DNA of 64,000 nt from Paenibacillus aestuarii (lineage in GTDB: Bacteria; Bacillota; Bacilli; Paenibacillales; NBRC-103111). The stretch spans positions 62,001 to 126,000 of the forward strand of contig NZ_JAQFVF010000025.1 of assembly GCF_027789125.1 (NCBI RefSeq). The letters are read 5' to 3'. Every line of letters starts with the position of its first letter. Positions within the stretch are counted from its first letter, which is position 1. The notes under the pieces are model-generated. The model ran no database searches. It was not told the DNA's origin and worked only from the letters and a program-made list of their open reading frames with translations. Positions 8,310-17,183 of the stretch are shown here, piece by piece. Both the position numbers and the translations under genes were made by a program.

Positions 8310-8456
8310 GAACCAAGCGATATCGGCCTCCGAATAATGACAATAGCTGTTTTCGTCCCGCATAATTCCTTCAATTAAGCTAATTTCCTCGTAGTATCGC
8401 AAAGTGTGGATGCTGAGTCCCGTCTCTTCCGAAGCTTGCTTGATCGGGATTTTTAT
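8310..8456 (-). pseudogene. N-terminal fragment of a MerR-family regulator
   Basis: Directly after the ROK gene stop, another minus-strand frame reads IPIKQASEETGLSIHTLRYY then EEISLIEGIMRDENSYCHYS and EADIAW. This is the MerR winged helix-turn-helix with its hallmark LRYYEE and HYSEADI motifs. There is no start codon (a TAG immediately precedes it in frame). After ADIAW the frame runs into the terminator and loses all resemblance. About 50 residues of a normal ~130-residue regulator remain, so it is a truncated relic left at a recombination junction. Confidence 0.75.
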
Positions 8457-9581
8457 CTATACCATCAATGTGACCTGCACCCTATCTTCAATGACTGCCC
8501 GGGTTACACCAAAGAGAGAAGCGTCGTCACCTAGGGGAGTAATTAGTAATTTAGGATTGATGGTTATCAGTGCGGATAAAATATTCAAAAGCTTGCCAAG
8601 GAAGTTTTCGATTCTACTTGTCATTATGCCGCCAAATACAATCGTATCAGGATCCAATAACGCGACGACGTTGACGACCGCATAGGCAAAATGCTTAATA
8701 ATCAAGTCCTCCCGATCCTGGTTTCCCTCGCATCCGCTGCTATTGGAGTAATTGAGAGCTGTTAAGCCATATTCCGCTTCAAAGTAGCCGAAACGACTTT
8801 TCATCCTTTGATTTGTCAATGGAATCTGACAGGGATCCACGATCAAATTCCCTATTTCTCCGGCTGCAAACTTGGCGCCACGATATAATTTGCCATCTAT
8901 TAAAATACCGGCGCCGATCCCTCTGTCAAGATGAATATAGACCGACACGCCGGTCAAAGAATTTCGCTTCCATGCATCGCCGATTGCGGCTAATTTGACA
9001 TCGTTTTCTACGATAATAGGATAGGGAAGATGATTAGCTAGATGGCTCTTGATAGGCTCTAGCTCCCATCCGAATTCGGGGGCATTGGAAACAACACCTT
9101 GAGCGTCGACCACTCCAGGCACCGCTGCTCCGACACCCAATACCAATTCCGGATCAATCTGTTGAGCGGCAATTAAATCCATTAAACGCCTGGCCGCTTC
9201 CGCACAAACGGAGATGCCCTCATAATGCTGAAGCTTGATCTGCTCCTCGGCTAATACGCTGCCTACAAGATTTGTAATTCGAATCCGGATTTTATCCTGA
9301 TTCATTTGAACTGCGCCAATATACCTGGCATTCGGATTCAATTCAAATAGTTTGGGTGGTTTACCGCCCTGTGAAACGCCTTCGCCAGCATGGTGCAGCC
9401 ATCCTTCTTCGAATAACTCCTTAACGATAGCAGAAACCGTAGGCGGACTGATCCCGGATAACACACTCAATTCCGCACGGCTTGTGACACTTTTCTGCTC
9501 AAGCAGAGAAAGAATCGTATTCCGATTTACAAGCCGCAATAAATTTGGAGTACCCAGAACATTGTTTTTCCTAACCAACAA
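8457..9581 (-). CDS. ROK-family transcriptional repressor
   Basis: A ~374-residue NagC/XylR/Mlc-like regulator: an N-terminal winged helix-turn-helix (about residues 10-65, with VTSRAELSVLSGISPPTVSA) and a C-terminal sugar-kinase-fold ROK domain with VGAAVPGVVD, ENDVKLAAIGDAW (catalytic-type Asp) and GIGAGILIDG. The ROK zinc motif (CxCGxxGCxE-like) is replaced by a segment with only one Cys (DPCQIPLTNQRMKSRFGYFE), so zinc is probably not bound. The best start is TTG at 9581, seven bases after AAAGGAG; a GTG at 9587 is possible. It is the last gene of the transporter/amidohydrolase operon and is the obvious candidate regulator of both divergent transcripts. The inducer is probably the imported sugar derivative. 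Confidence 0.85.
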   Translation of the reverse strand: MLVRKNNVLGTPNLLRLVNRNTILSLLEQKSVTSRAELSVLSGISPPTVSAIVKELFEEGWLHHAGEGVSQGGKPPKLFELNPNARYIGAVQMNQDKIRIRITNLVGSVLAEEQIKLQHYEGISVCAEAARRLMDLIAAQQIDPELVLGVGAAVPGVVDAQGVVSNAPEFGWELEPIKSHLANHLPYPIIVENDVKLAAIGDAWKRNSLTGVSVYIHLDRGIGAGILIDGKLYRGAKFAAGEIGNLIVDPCQIPLTNQRMKSRFGYFEAEYGLTALNYSNSSGCEGNQDREDLIIKHFAYAVVNVVALLDPDTIVFGGIMTSRIENFLGKLLNILSALITINPKLLITPLGDDASLFGVTRAVIEDRVQVTLMV

Positions 9582-9675
9582 GTCCACACTCCTTTGTGTT
9601 AACTGTTTGACACTCGATGCTCTGAGAAGTGGCCAGAAGGCATGGTTGTGGCGACGGAAAAACTTCTCATTTCAA

Positions 9676-10599
9676 TTATTCAATAATAACAGGCTTCGGA
9701 TTTTTCAACTTCAATAAACGAGCCGCATTTCCGCCAAATATGAATTGCATCTCTTCTTTGGGGATGCCAATCGTATTACAAGCTGCCTCCTGCAAATCAA
9801 GATATCTTTTTGCAAAGCCACGAGGGAAATCACTTGAATCGGAACCGAACACAATTCGTTTCGGGCCAATCGTTTCATATGCCTTCTTAAATAAGTCCTG
9901 CAATGTCAAACTAAAAGGCATCCATCGAATCCAGTCATTCGATCCAGAACCGTCAACATGAACGTTGGGGCTGGACCAAGCCAAGTGTAAGAGCTCTTGC
10001 CAATAACCCGCTCCAAAGTGCGGGAAGACAAATGGAATGTCTACATATTCCTGCACGACCCTTGCCATCGACAGCGGGTTCATACATGGATGATCGACGA
10101 TACCGCCTGGGCCGCCTAGCACTCCGAAGTGAATAAGACACGGCAGCTTACGATCAGCTAAATACGTCCAAAAAGACTTTAGTTCAGGAGCATCAAACGA
10201 CTTCGTCATTAAAGGTCCAAACCATTTGTACCCGTGCAATCCAAGCTCCTCAATGGCATACTGCAGTTTTTCAGCAGCCCCGTCCTGGGATAGATCGTGG
10301 TGAGCAAATCCTGTGAATTTATCCGGATGTCTTTTCACGATGGCAGCCAGTTTCTCATTCCCAGCACCCGTCAGGAAGTTCACATGCTGCAGATGATTGT
10401 CTTCCATTTGTTTTAACCATCGTTCTTCTTGGACATCGTCACCAGGGTGCTCTGCTTCCGGATCTTCAAACTTAAACTGTTCACGCCACTTAGCTCGCAA
10501 TTCCTTCTGGTATTCAGTGATAGCCGGTGGAACTTGGCGTTTTCGAGGCCCTTGTTTTGCTGGAAAATGCACATGCATGTCGATCACGTTTTTGATCAT
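9676..10599 (-). CDS. Amidohydrolase-family (TIM-barrel) metal-dependent hydrolase
   Basis: A ~307-residue protein of the Amidohydro_2 family (aminocarboxymuconate-semialdehyde decarboxylase/TIM-barrel hydrolase group). It shows the N-terminal metal motif DMHVHFP, a mid-barrel His in HFGVLGGPGG, VFPHFGAGY (another metal-ligand position) and the C-terminal acid in FGSDSSDFP. Family members hydrolyse lactones or amides, or decarboxylate. The substrate is unknown, but its place between a sugar importer and a ROK regulator suggests that it opens or deacylates the imported sugar derivative. ATG 10599 is chosen because GAGGTG precedes it by six bases; a GTG lies at 10608. It follows the permease gene by about 40 bp. 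Confidence 0.75.
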   Translation of the reverse strand: MIKNVIDMHVHFPAKQGPRKRQVPPAITEYQKELRAKWREQFKFEDPEAEHPGDDVQEERWLKQMEDNHLQHVNFLTGAGNEKLAAIVKRHPDKFTGFAHHDLSQDGAAEKLQYAIEELGLHGYKWFGPLMTKSFDAPELKSFWTYLADRKLPCLIHFGVLGGPGGIVDHPCMNPLSMARVVQEYVDIPFVFPHFGAGYWQELLHLAWSSPNVHVDGSGSNDWIRWMPFSLTLQDLFKKAYETIGPKRIVFGSDSSDFPRGFAKRYLDLQEAACNTIGIPKEEMQFIFGGNAARLLKLKNPKPVIIE

Positions 10600-10641
10600 A
10601 CATATCACCTCATGTTTGGTTAGTATGTGAAAATCAATTTG

Positions 10642-11472
10642 CTACTTGAGTCCGGTAAGAGAGATCCCTTCAACAATGCGACGTTGGAAAATGAAATACA
10701 CAAGAACAATCGGTATAACAGCCAAAGTGCTCATGGCCATGATTAGGTTCCATTGCAGCCCCCCCGCATCAGCTGTTGAAAATAAGGAAATTCCGACAGG
10801 CAAGGTGCGCATATTTTCCGACGTAATGGCGATAACTGGCCATAAATAAGCGTTCCAATTACCAAGGAAGGACAAGATGCCTAATGCGCCTAAGGCGGCT
10901 GTCACTTGCGGGAGCACGACTTTCAGAAAGATGCCGAACTCCGACATGCCGTCAATCCTACCTGCGTCTATAAGGTCATCCGGAACACCGAGCATAAACT
11001 GTCTCATTAAGAATACGGCATACGCTTGAATCATACCGGGGAACATGATGCTCCAGTACGTATCTGACCATCCTAATTTGGTACTCATAACGTACCAAGG
11101 GATGACCAGCAATTCGGTAGGCACCATCATCGTACTCAGAATCAGTATAAAAATAATCTTATTTCCTTTGAAATGATGCTTGGCAAGCGTATAGCCGACC
11201 AGGGAAGCAAAAAACAACTCACTAATGGTTACTGTAATTGCAACAATAAAGCTGTTGCCGTACCAACGGACATAGCTGGTATGTGTGAAAATATGCCGAT
11301 AAGCTTCCAAGGAGAGGCTTTTCGGAAATAATTTAAACGTATAAAACTCTGGCAGCGTTTTAAAGGACGATAACACCATCCAAAGAAATGGCATCGCTAC
11401 GCAGAGGATGCCCAAGCATAAAACAAAATGGATGACGACAGCAGTCGCATCAATCCTTTTCCGCATCCCCAC
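10642..11472 (-). CDS. CUT1 sugar ABC transporter permease (MalG-like)
   Basis: A 276-residue inner-membrane permease with six membrane segments. The cytoplasmic EAA loop is visible as DAGRIDGMSEFGIFLKVVLP at about residues 181-200; it contacts the ATPase. The N-terminal TM with PFLWMVLSSFKT and the C-terminal EGISLTGLK ending are typical of the MalG/AraQ/LacG type. It pairs with the permease gene immediately upstream (8 bp apart) to form the transmembrane channel for an oligosaccharide or sugar derivative. GTG at 11472 and ATG at 11466 both follow an AAGGGG site. No ATPase gene lies in the locus; a shared MsmX/UgpC-type ATPase elsewhere is expected. Confidence 0.92.
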   Translation of the reverse strand: MGMRKRIDATAVVIHFVLCLGILCVAMPFLWMVLSSFKTLPEFYTFKLFPKSLSLEAYRHIFTHTSYVRWYGNSFIVAITVTISELFFASLVGYTLAKHHFKGNKIIFILILSTMMVPTELLVIPWYVMSTKLGWSDTYWSIMFPGMIQAYAVFLMRQFMLGVPDDLIDAGRIDGMSEFGIFLKVVLPQVTAALGALGILSFLGNWNAYLWPVIAITSENMRTLPVGISLFSTADAGGLQWNLIMAMSTLAVIPIVLVYFIFQRRIVEGISLTGLK

Positions 11473-11480
11473 ATCCCCTT

Positions 11481-12422
11481 TTAGTAATCGTAAGTTCTAT
11501 TGATAAGCTTCATCTGAACAACTGTAACGACCAGGATTAAGATAAACAAGACGACAGTCACTGCTGATGCGAACTCCAAATTGAAATTGTTGAAGCCTTG
11601 GTTGTACACATAGACGACGATACTTAACGTACTGTTGAGAGGCCCGCCAGCCTGACCACTACTGCCTCCAGTGAGGTTCGCGATTTGCGTAAAGGTTTGT
11701 AGAGCCCCGATAACGCCGGTAATCGCCAAAAATACGATCGTCGGATTCAACAAAGGCCACGTGATGCGCCAGAACAGCTGCCAAGGACTAGCCCCATCAA
11801 TTCTTGCAGCTTCGTAATAACTCTTGGGAATCGACTCTAAACCTGCCATGGATATTAATGTCGCATACCCTGACGATTGCCAGATGATCACAATGCTTAC
11901 GGCGACGAGTGCCTCGCTCGGACTTCTTAGCCATGGCTGAGCAGGGATATGAAAGAATTGAAGGAACGTATTGATGAGACCGCTGTTAGGGTCATACATA
12001 AGACGCCAAACCCAGCTTGTTGCTACTGCCGATGTAATATACGGGAGAAAGTAAACCGTTCTGTAAAATCCCTTGAATCTTTCGATTCTGCCGATCATCA
12101 ATGCAAGCACGATCCCGATCGCTAGTTGACTCGGTACGGTAATAATCACATACAAGCAGGTATTCGTCAGAGCGTGCCAAAAATCTGGTGAAGAAAACAT
12201 CTTCTGGTAATTATAGAGCGTCAAATCAGAGCTGTTTTTTCTAAAAAAAGACATCGAGAACGCATATAGAGTGGGCGCGATGCGGATCCCCAGAAAAAAG
12301 AGCATGGGAATCGCCAGAAACGTGTACGCAGTGAGCGCCTTTTTATTCTCCAGCGACCCGCGTTTTGGCCGGCCGAGCTGTAGTGATTTCTCTCGAGAAG
12401 ATTGCGAAGCAATTCGTGCCAC
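11481..12422 (-). CDS. CUT1 sugar ABC transporter permease (MalF/UgpA-like)
   Basis: A 313-residue permease with a ~35-residue basic N-terminal tail, six membrane segments and the EAA loop YYEAARIDGASPWQLFWRI at about residues 202-220. The motif and length fit the UgpA/LacF subgroup of carbohydrate permeases. It lies between the substrate-binding protein gene (84 bp upstream) and the MalG-like partner. It serves as half of the membrane channel of the importer. Confidence 0.92.
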   Translation of the reverse strand: MARIASQSSREKSLQLGRPKRGSLENKKALTAYTFLAIPMLFFLGIRIAPTLYAFSMSFFRKNSSDLTLYNYQKMFSSPDFWHALTNTCLYVIITVPSQLAIGIVLALMIGRIERFKGFYRTVYFLPYITSAVATSWVWRLMYDPNSGLINTFLQFFHIPAQPWLRSPSEALVAVSIVIIWQSSGYATLISMAGLESIPKSYYEAARIDGASPWQLFWRITWPLLNPTIVFLAITGVIGALQTFTQIANLTGGSSGQAGGPLNSTLSIVVYVYNQGFNNFNLEFASAVTVVLFILILVVTVVQMKLINRTYDY

Positions 12423-12505
12423 TGCTACACCACCTTACTAGAACTAATGGTATGCCAGGAACGATTGGCTATCCATCGTCCCCGACATGACCATCATTCA
12501 TTTGA

Positions 12506-13816
12506 TTAATTTTTATGCTGGCTGAAGTAGTCATCTCTTAAAGCTTGCTGCTTCTTCACCAATTCATTAAATGTCTTTTCTACCGGGGCATTATTCAGTA
12601 ATATTTCATTGGTCATATCAATGATTGCCTGTCTTTCATCCTTCTCATTGACGAAATACGTAGCGTGAGCATCCTGAAGTCCTTTAACAAACGCTCCAAA
12701 AATGGGATCGGCGGTCAGTTTTGGATCATTGGACAAGGAAGCAGCAGCCGGAAGTTCACCGACCTCATTCAGCCAATTTTTTTGCGTCTCTTCGGAAATC
12801 AGGAATTTAAGAAACTTTTGTGAGGCCTCAAGCTTATTGCCGGAAACGCCTTTTGCAATGCCATGAACCCAATAGGAACCAAAATTGGATTTAAGACCAC
12901 CTGGTTCTTTAGTCGGTAAGGTTGTAACTCCCCACTCCGCGGCCGTATCTTTCTTAAGCGATGGGATGGCCTGAGATCCATCGAAGATCATGCCCGCTTT
13001 TCCGGATTTAAATGCCGTTTCGTAATCTGTATTAAAACTCGGATCGCCAAGTTTTAATTTGCCAAACCAGTCCATGTAGAATTGAAAGGCTTCCAACCCT
13101 TTCGGTGATGAGTTCCACAGCACTTGCTTATTATCCTCGCTGAACGGGGTTACTCCCCATTGACGCAGCAGCACTTCTTCAAACACATGATAGCCTTGAC
13201 CTGCTACCTCGGGTGCGAATCCTTCTTGCTCTAACTTGCCGTTGTTATATACAGTCATCTTTTGTGCATAACTGATCATTTCGTCCCAGGTTTTTGGAGG
13301 ACTATTGGGATCCAAACCGGCCTTTTTGAACATGTCCTTGTTATAGAACAAAGCCAGTGACCTTACTGCAGTCGGAACTGCGTAGTACTTTCCATCGATC
13401 TTTGATTCTTTAACCATCGGTATGTAATATTTCTCAATTTCATCATTGCTCATAAAGCTTTGAGGCAGGGGCTGCAAAATACCATCCTGCACGAATTGCG
13501 GAAGCCATCCGTAATACAGGTTTAGAACGTCCGGTCCGTTTTTGGCATTAGTCGCAGCTGTAACTTTTTGAATGTATTGGTCATAGGGGAAGTCTTGAGC
13601 AACAACTTTAATATTCGGGTTTTGTTTTTGAAACTCATCGACGAGTTTCTGCATAAACGTTACTTTAGCCGGGTAACTGTACTGCCAGTACGTAATCGTA
13701 ACCGGTTCCGTGCTTGAGCCAGTCGAGGATCCGCCCCCTGCAGGTTGGGAGTTGCAACCAGCGAGCACCGATAATGCCAAAACAGATGCTGCTGCTAGTT
13801 TGACCTTAATTACCAT
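12506..13816 (-). CDS. Carbohydrate ABC transporter substrate-binding lipoprotein
   Basis: A 436-residue family-1 extracellular solute-binding protein. The N-terminus is a lipoprotein signal with lipobox LAGC (Cys at residue 21), followed by a Gly/Ser linker and the typical VTITYWQY first strand, then PFDYDQYIQKVTAA-like and FYNKDMFKKAGLDPNSPPKTWDE segments characteristic of CUT1 binding proteins. It is anchored outside the membrane and hands its ligand to the two permeases encoded downstream. The start follows AAGGGGG. It is the first gene of the five-gene minus-strand operon. The divergent promoter region upstream holds a cre-like site and a palindrome, implying catabolite repression and specific control. 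Confidence 0.93.
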   Translation of the reverse strand: MVIKVKLAAASVLALSVLAGCNSQPAGGGSSTGSSTEPVTITYWQYSYPAKVTFMQKLVDEFQKQNPNIKVVAQDFPYDQYIQKVTAATNAKNGPDVLNLYYGWLPQFVQDGILQPLPQSFMSNDEIEKYYIPMVKESKIDGKYYAVPTAVRSLALFYNKDMFKKAGLDPNSPPKTWDEMISYAQKMTVYNNGKLEQEGFAPEVAGQGYHVFEEVLLRQWGVTPFSEDNKQVLWNSSPKGLEAFQFYMDWFGKLKLGDPSFNTDYETAFKSGKAGMIFDGSQAIPSLKKDTAAEWGVTTLPTKEPGGLKSNFGSYWVHGIAKGVSGNKLEASQKFLKFLISEETQKNWLNEVGELPAAASLSNDPKLTADPIFGAFVKGLQDAHATYFVNEKDERQAIIDMTNEILLNNAPVEKTFNELVKKQQALRDDYFSQHKN

Positions 13817-13996
13817 TCGAAAAACCCCCTTAATTAGGATGAGTATTACTAAAAAAATGGGATAGAAATAAAGAAATTTCTGCGGTTTGCACCACCTCTT
13901 TTAAAGCTATTCCCCTAACTAAAGAAAGTTTCCTAACTTTTTTAATAAGCGGTTTGAAAGCGGAATAAAACATATACTTGCTATCTATGAATGCAA

Positions 13997-14010
13997 CGAT
14001 AACGCTTACA
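13997..14010 (-). promoter_or_regulatory. cre-like catabolite-repression site
   Basis: The minus strand reads TGTAAGCGTTATCG, matching the CcpA consensus TGWAANCGNTNWCA at 13 of 14 positions. It lies between the divergent importer and lyase/kinase operons, where CcpA control would be expected. Confidence 0.55.
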
Positions 14011-14112
14011 TCGTTGATACGATTAGATAATCGGCCTAGAATTATGAATTTCCCTGGAACTTGCAGAGCTTTGTTGTTGAGTTCTGAAGGAAGGTAATAA
14101 ATAGCTCGTAAA

Positions 14113-14129
14113 TTAATAAACTTTATTAA
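14113..14129. promoter_or_regulatory. Perfect palindrome, putative ROK operator
   Basis: TTAATAAACTTTATTAA is a 17-base perfect inverted repeat (8-base arms around one C), about 80 bp before the lyase start codon and followed by TAACTAACTAATTAA. AT-rich palindromes of this kind are typical binding sites of NagC/XylR-type ROK repressors. A related motif (CTAACTAAAGAAAGTTT) occurs near 13915, nearer the importer gene. Confidence 0.4.
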
Positions 14130-14208
14130 CTAACTAATTAAACACTTCGGCTCATCTTTTCTGCTCTATGAATTCTACCCCTAATGAATACTCCGAGGAG
14201 GTCATACC

Positions 14209-15714
14209 ATGAACGTACGACAAAGCATCCTTAACCGTGAAGGTCAGTCCTTTCCAGGCGTCACTTATACTGAGGTTGTGCTAACCCCTGCCTATGACAA
14301 TCAAAAGGCCGTATTGTTAGAGCCTATGATTGCGATCCATAAAGCCCATCTCCTCATGCTGGTTGAACAATCATTGCTGACGCGCGAACAGGCGCTTCCC
14401 ATTATGAAAGCCATCCAAACGCTCGATCTTGAAAGTATACAACGCACCCCGTACGACGGCAGCTTTGAGGACCTCTTCTTTCTCGTCGAGCATCAAATCA
14501 TGGAAAAAGCCGGAGATATTGGTGGGAGCTTGCATCTAGCCAGAAGCCGCAACGATATGGGTGTAGCCATGTATCGCATGACCCTTCGCAATAAACTCAT
14601 TACGGTACTTCGATCAGCCATAGCTTTATTGCAGACATTGCTAGACACTGCCGAAGATCACATGGATACGATTATGCTTGGATATACCCATACGCAGCAG
14701 GCTCAACCGATGACCTTCGCCCATTATTTGATCGCCGTATTCGACTCCGTAAGCCGTGATGTCAAGCGTTTTCAATCTGCCTACGAAACCTGCAACTGTA
14801 GCCCTCTGGGAGCGGCTGCACTAACGACATCCGGGTTTCCAATAAACCGTCGCAGAGTAGCCGAATTGCTTGGTTTTAACGGTCTTGTCGAAAACTCATA
14901 TGATGCTATAGGCGGTGCGGATTATCTAGGCGAAGCTGCGACCTCTTTGCAATTATCTTTTATTGGAATCGGACGTTTTGTCCAGGATTTACTGTTATGG
15001 TCAACACAAGAATTTGCCGCAATCCGTGTCGCCGATCCGTATGTACAAATTAGCTCCATCATGCCGCAAAAACGGAACCCCGTCTCCCTTGAACATATGC
15101 GTTCGCTTAGCTCTAGTGGAGTCGGCGCTGCTTCCACGGTACTGCAGATGCTGCATAACACACCGTTTGGCGATATTGTCGATACAGAAGATGATTTACA
15201 GCCTCATCTCTGGCATGGCCTCAAATTATCGGAGCAGATATTCCGCCTGCTATCCGTAGTTGTTGGGACTCTTGAAGTGAACAAAGATTTGCTGCTTAAT
15301 CGCGCAAAGCGCAGCTTTGCAACAATTACAGAGCTGGCTGATACGCTAGTACGTGAGAAAAGTGTTCCATTTCGCAGTGCACACGCTATCGCAAGCGCCG
15401 TTGTCAAGACAGCTCTTTCACGCCAAATGGATGCTACACAGGTTACCTGCGAATTGGTCGATGAAGTTTCCGAACTGATTGTTGGACATCGTCTCCAGAT
15501 ATCGCCTGATCTGGTTGCTCGCGCAATGGATCCCGTCCATTTTGTTCAGATCCGCAACCTGCCGGGAGGTCCTTCTCCAGCAGAAATACGCAGAATGATC
15601 GAAGAGCGCAAACTTTCACAAAAAAGCATAGTGTCCTGGGTTGATAGTCAGATCGCGCAAACGAATCATGCCGATGCTCAACTAAACCGGATTACAAGTG
15701 AATGGGGTCAGTAA
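14209..15714 (+). CDS. Argininosuccinate-lyase-like enzyme (fumarase/aspartase superfamily)
   Basis: A 501-residue lyase with the superfamily signature SSIMPQKRNP at about residues 282-291 and the ASL-type GGSLHLARSRNDMGVAMYR near residue 110 (usually HTGRSRND). The helical bundle continues to residue ~460, with an extra C-terminal tail. Argininosuccinate lyase releases fumarate from argininosuccinate. However, no arg genes lie nearby: the neighbours are a sugar importer, amidohydrolase, ROK regulator and sugar kinase. I infer a catabolic lyase that eliminates fumarate or a related unit from an amino-linked sugar derivative, not a biosynthetic ArgH. The start follows GAGGAGG. It overlaps nothing and leads a two-gene operon with the kinase, two bases downstream. 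Confidence 0.8.
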   Translation: MNVRQSILNREGQSFPGVTYTEVVLTPAYDNQKAVLLEPMIAIHKAHLLMLVEQSLLTREQALPIMKAIQTLDLESIQRTPYDGSFEDLFFLVEHQIMEKAGDIGGSLHLARSRNDMGVAMYRMTLRNKLITVLRSAIALLQTLLDTAEDHMDTIMLGYTHTQQAQPMTFAHYLIAVFDSVSRDVKRFQSAYETCNCSPLGAAALTTSGFPINRRRVAELLGFNGLVENSYDAIGGADYLGEAATSLQLSFIGIGRFVQDLLLWSTQEFAAIRVADPYVQISSIMPQKRNPVSLEHMRSLSSSGVGAASTVLQMLHNTPFGDIVDTEDDLQPHLWHGLKLSEQIFRLLSVVVGTLEVNKDLLLNRAKRSFATITELADTLVREKSVPFRSAHAIASAVVKTALSRQMDATQVTCELVDEVSELIVGHRLQISPDLVARAMDPVHFVQIRNLPGGPSPAEIRRMIEERKLSQKSIVSWVDSQIAQTNHADAQLNRITSEWGQ

Positions 15715-15715
15715 T

Positions 15716-16726
15716 ATGAAAAGTGTCCCATTACTTGCCATTGATGCTGGAGGCACGAACTGTCGTGCAGTCCTCTGCTCACTTGACGGAAGTATTATCC
15801 AGTATGTGGAAGGGGGCCCATGTAATTATCAAAGTATAGGAGTCACTCAGGCCCAAGAGAATTTAACCCGGGTCCTATGGAAACTTACGAATCAAAAGGA
15901 ACACGGACTTTCTGTTAATCAGGTTATTATCGGGATTGCTGGCCTTGACACTTCAAATGATCAAATCATCATCGAGAACTTCGTTAAGAAATCGCTGCTT
16001 GATACGCGTATCCTTGCACATAACCTGTTAGTGAATAATGACGGAATAATTGCACTTCTCGGCAGTATCGGCGAATCTCCAGGCATCATTGTGGTCTCGG
16101 GCACCGGATCTATCGTCCACGGCCGATCGCAGGACGGCACTCAAATGCGTGCTGGAGGCTGGGGTCATCGTGTCGGGGATGAAGGTAGCGGATATGCCAT
16201 TGGACAGGCGGCCTTAAGACATATTTTTCGAGCTACGGACGGTAGAGAACCTGTTTCAGCTATTCAACATGAAATCTTAAAAGAGCTGCAGATGGGAACG
16301 ATTGACGATTTGATGAGCTGGGTTTATAGCGATGAATATACAGTTGACCGTGTGGCGTCGATAACTCCCATTCTATTTAGCCTTGCCCATGGTGGAGATT
16401 CAATCGCCCTCTCCATCCTTCAACGCGCAGGACAAGAACTTGCTGACGCTAGCGCTACAGTGATTCAAAGACTTGAACTTACGAAAGCGCCTTTTGATAT
16501 CGTAACAGCCGGCAGCATACTTCAGAAAGATACGTTGGTCGCTGATGCTATGATTCGCTCCCTCTCAGATCGGTTTCATGATTTTCGTGTTACACGATCG
16601 TTTGACGAACCGATATACAATGTTTTGCTGTATGGTCTGAGTTTGTTAGGTGATATTTCGGAGGAGATCAGAGATAATTGCTCGCGTGAGCTGCTTCGGG
16701 TGGCAAAAGCAAATGGAAAAACCTAG
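15716..16726 (+). CDS. BadF/BadG-type N-acetylglucosamine-kinase-like sugar kinase
   Basis: A 336-residue ASKHA-fold kinase. Phosphate-1 motif is AIDAGGTNCRAVL near the N-terminus, with GIAGLD, then VNNDG, VVSGTGSIVHGR (phosphate-2) and GGWGHRVGDEGSGYAIG, the signature shared with N-acetylglucosamine kinase and the BadF ATPase family. It probably phosphorylates an amino sugar released inside the cell. ATG 15716 is chosen: it lies one base after the lyase stop, with GGGGT upstream, which indicates translational coupling. An in-frame ATG at 15698 also exists. Together with the lyase it forms the plus-strand arm of the divergent catabolic locus. Confidence 0.85.
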   Translation: MKSVPLLAIDAGGTNCRAVLCSLDGSIIQYVEGGPCNYQSIGVTQAQENLTRVLWKLTNQKEHGLSVNQVIIGIAGLDTSNDQIIIENFVKKSLLDTRILAHNLLVNNDGIIALLGSIGESPGIIVVSGTGSIVHGRSQDGTQMRAGGWGHRVGDEGSGYAIGQAALRHIFRATDGREPVSAIQHEILKELQMGTIDDLMSWVYSDEYTVDRVASITPILFSLAHGGDSIALSILQRAGQELADASATVIQRLELTKAPFDIVTAGSILQKDTLVADAMIRSLSDRFHDFRVTRSFDEPIYNVLLYGLSLLGDISEEIRDNCSRELLRVAKANGKT

Positions 16727-16747
16727 GGGAATAAAAGCTAGAAATAA

Positions 16748-16785
16748 TGAAAAGCCTGCTCCTGACATTTCGTCAAGAACAGGCT
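16748..16785 (-). terminator. Terminator of the cold-shock gene
   Basis: Arms AGCCTG and CAGGCT extended by TGAC/GTCA around an ATTTC loop. On the minus strand the stem is followed by TTTTC, 13 bp after the cold-shock gene stop codon. It can also end the convergent kinase transcript. Confidence 0.75.
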
Positions 16786-16797
16786 ATGATGTCAGTA

Positions 16798-16998
16798 TTA
16801 CAGTTTTACAACATTCTCTGCTTGAGGTCCACGTTGGCCTTTAACAACATTGAATTCAACGCGTTGGCCTTCGTCCAAAGATTTGAATCCTTCACCTTGA
16901 ATAGCAGAGAAGTGAACGAATACATCGTCTCCGTTCTCTCTTTGAATAAAGCCATACCCTTTTTCTGCATTAAACCATTTGACTGTACCTGTTTCCAT
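16798..16998 (-). CDS. Cold-shock protein, CspA/CspB family
   Basis: A 66-residue single-domain nucleic-acid-binding protein with RNP1 (KGYGFIQ) and RNP2 (VFVHFSAI) motifs, and the [12 protein letters not shown]-terminus of the CspA family. It acts as an RNA chaperone, binding single-stranded RNA and easing translation and transcription antitermination in the cold or during growth changes. The start follows GGAGG with an 11-base spacer, and an AT-rich upstream leader is present, as is usual for autoregulated csp mRNAs. It is a monocistronic housekeeping gene between the sugar locus and the TOMM operon. Confidence 0.95.
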   Translation of the reverse strand: METGTVKWFNAEKGYGFIQRENGDDVFVHFSAIQGEGFKSLDEGQRVEFNVVKGQRGPQAENVVKL

Positions 16999-17183
16999 AA
17001 GTAAATAACCTCCAAAGTTTAAAACGTTAAGCCCTACTCAAGCGGGACTATACACTAGTATATTTGATAGCTGATGCAAAATCTGTTGGAATTTGTCTTA
17101 AAAATAAATAAATCTATTTTTTCTTGATATATCCTTTTCCTACTGAATCCAACAACGATAGAACAAGCTAAAATAGTAATAAC

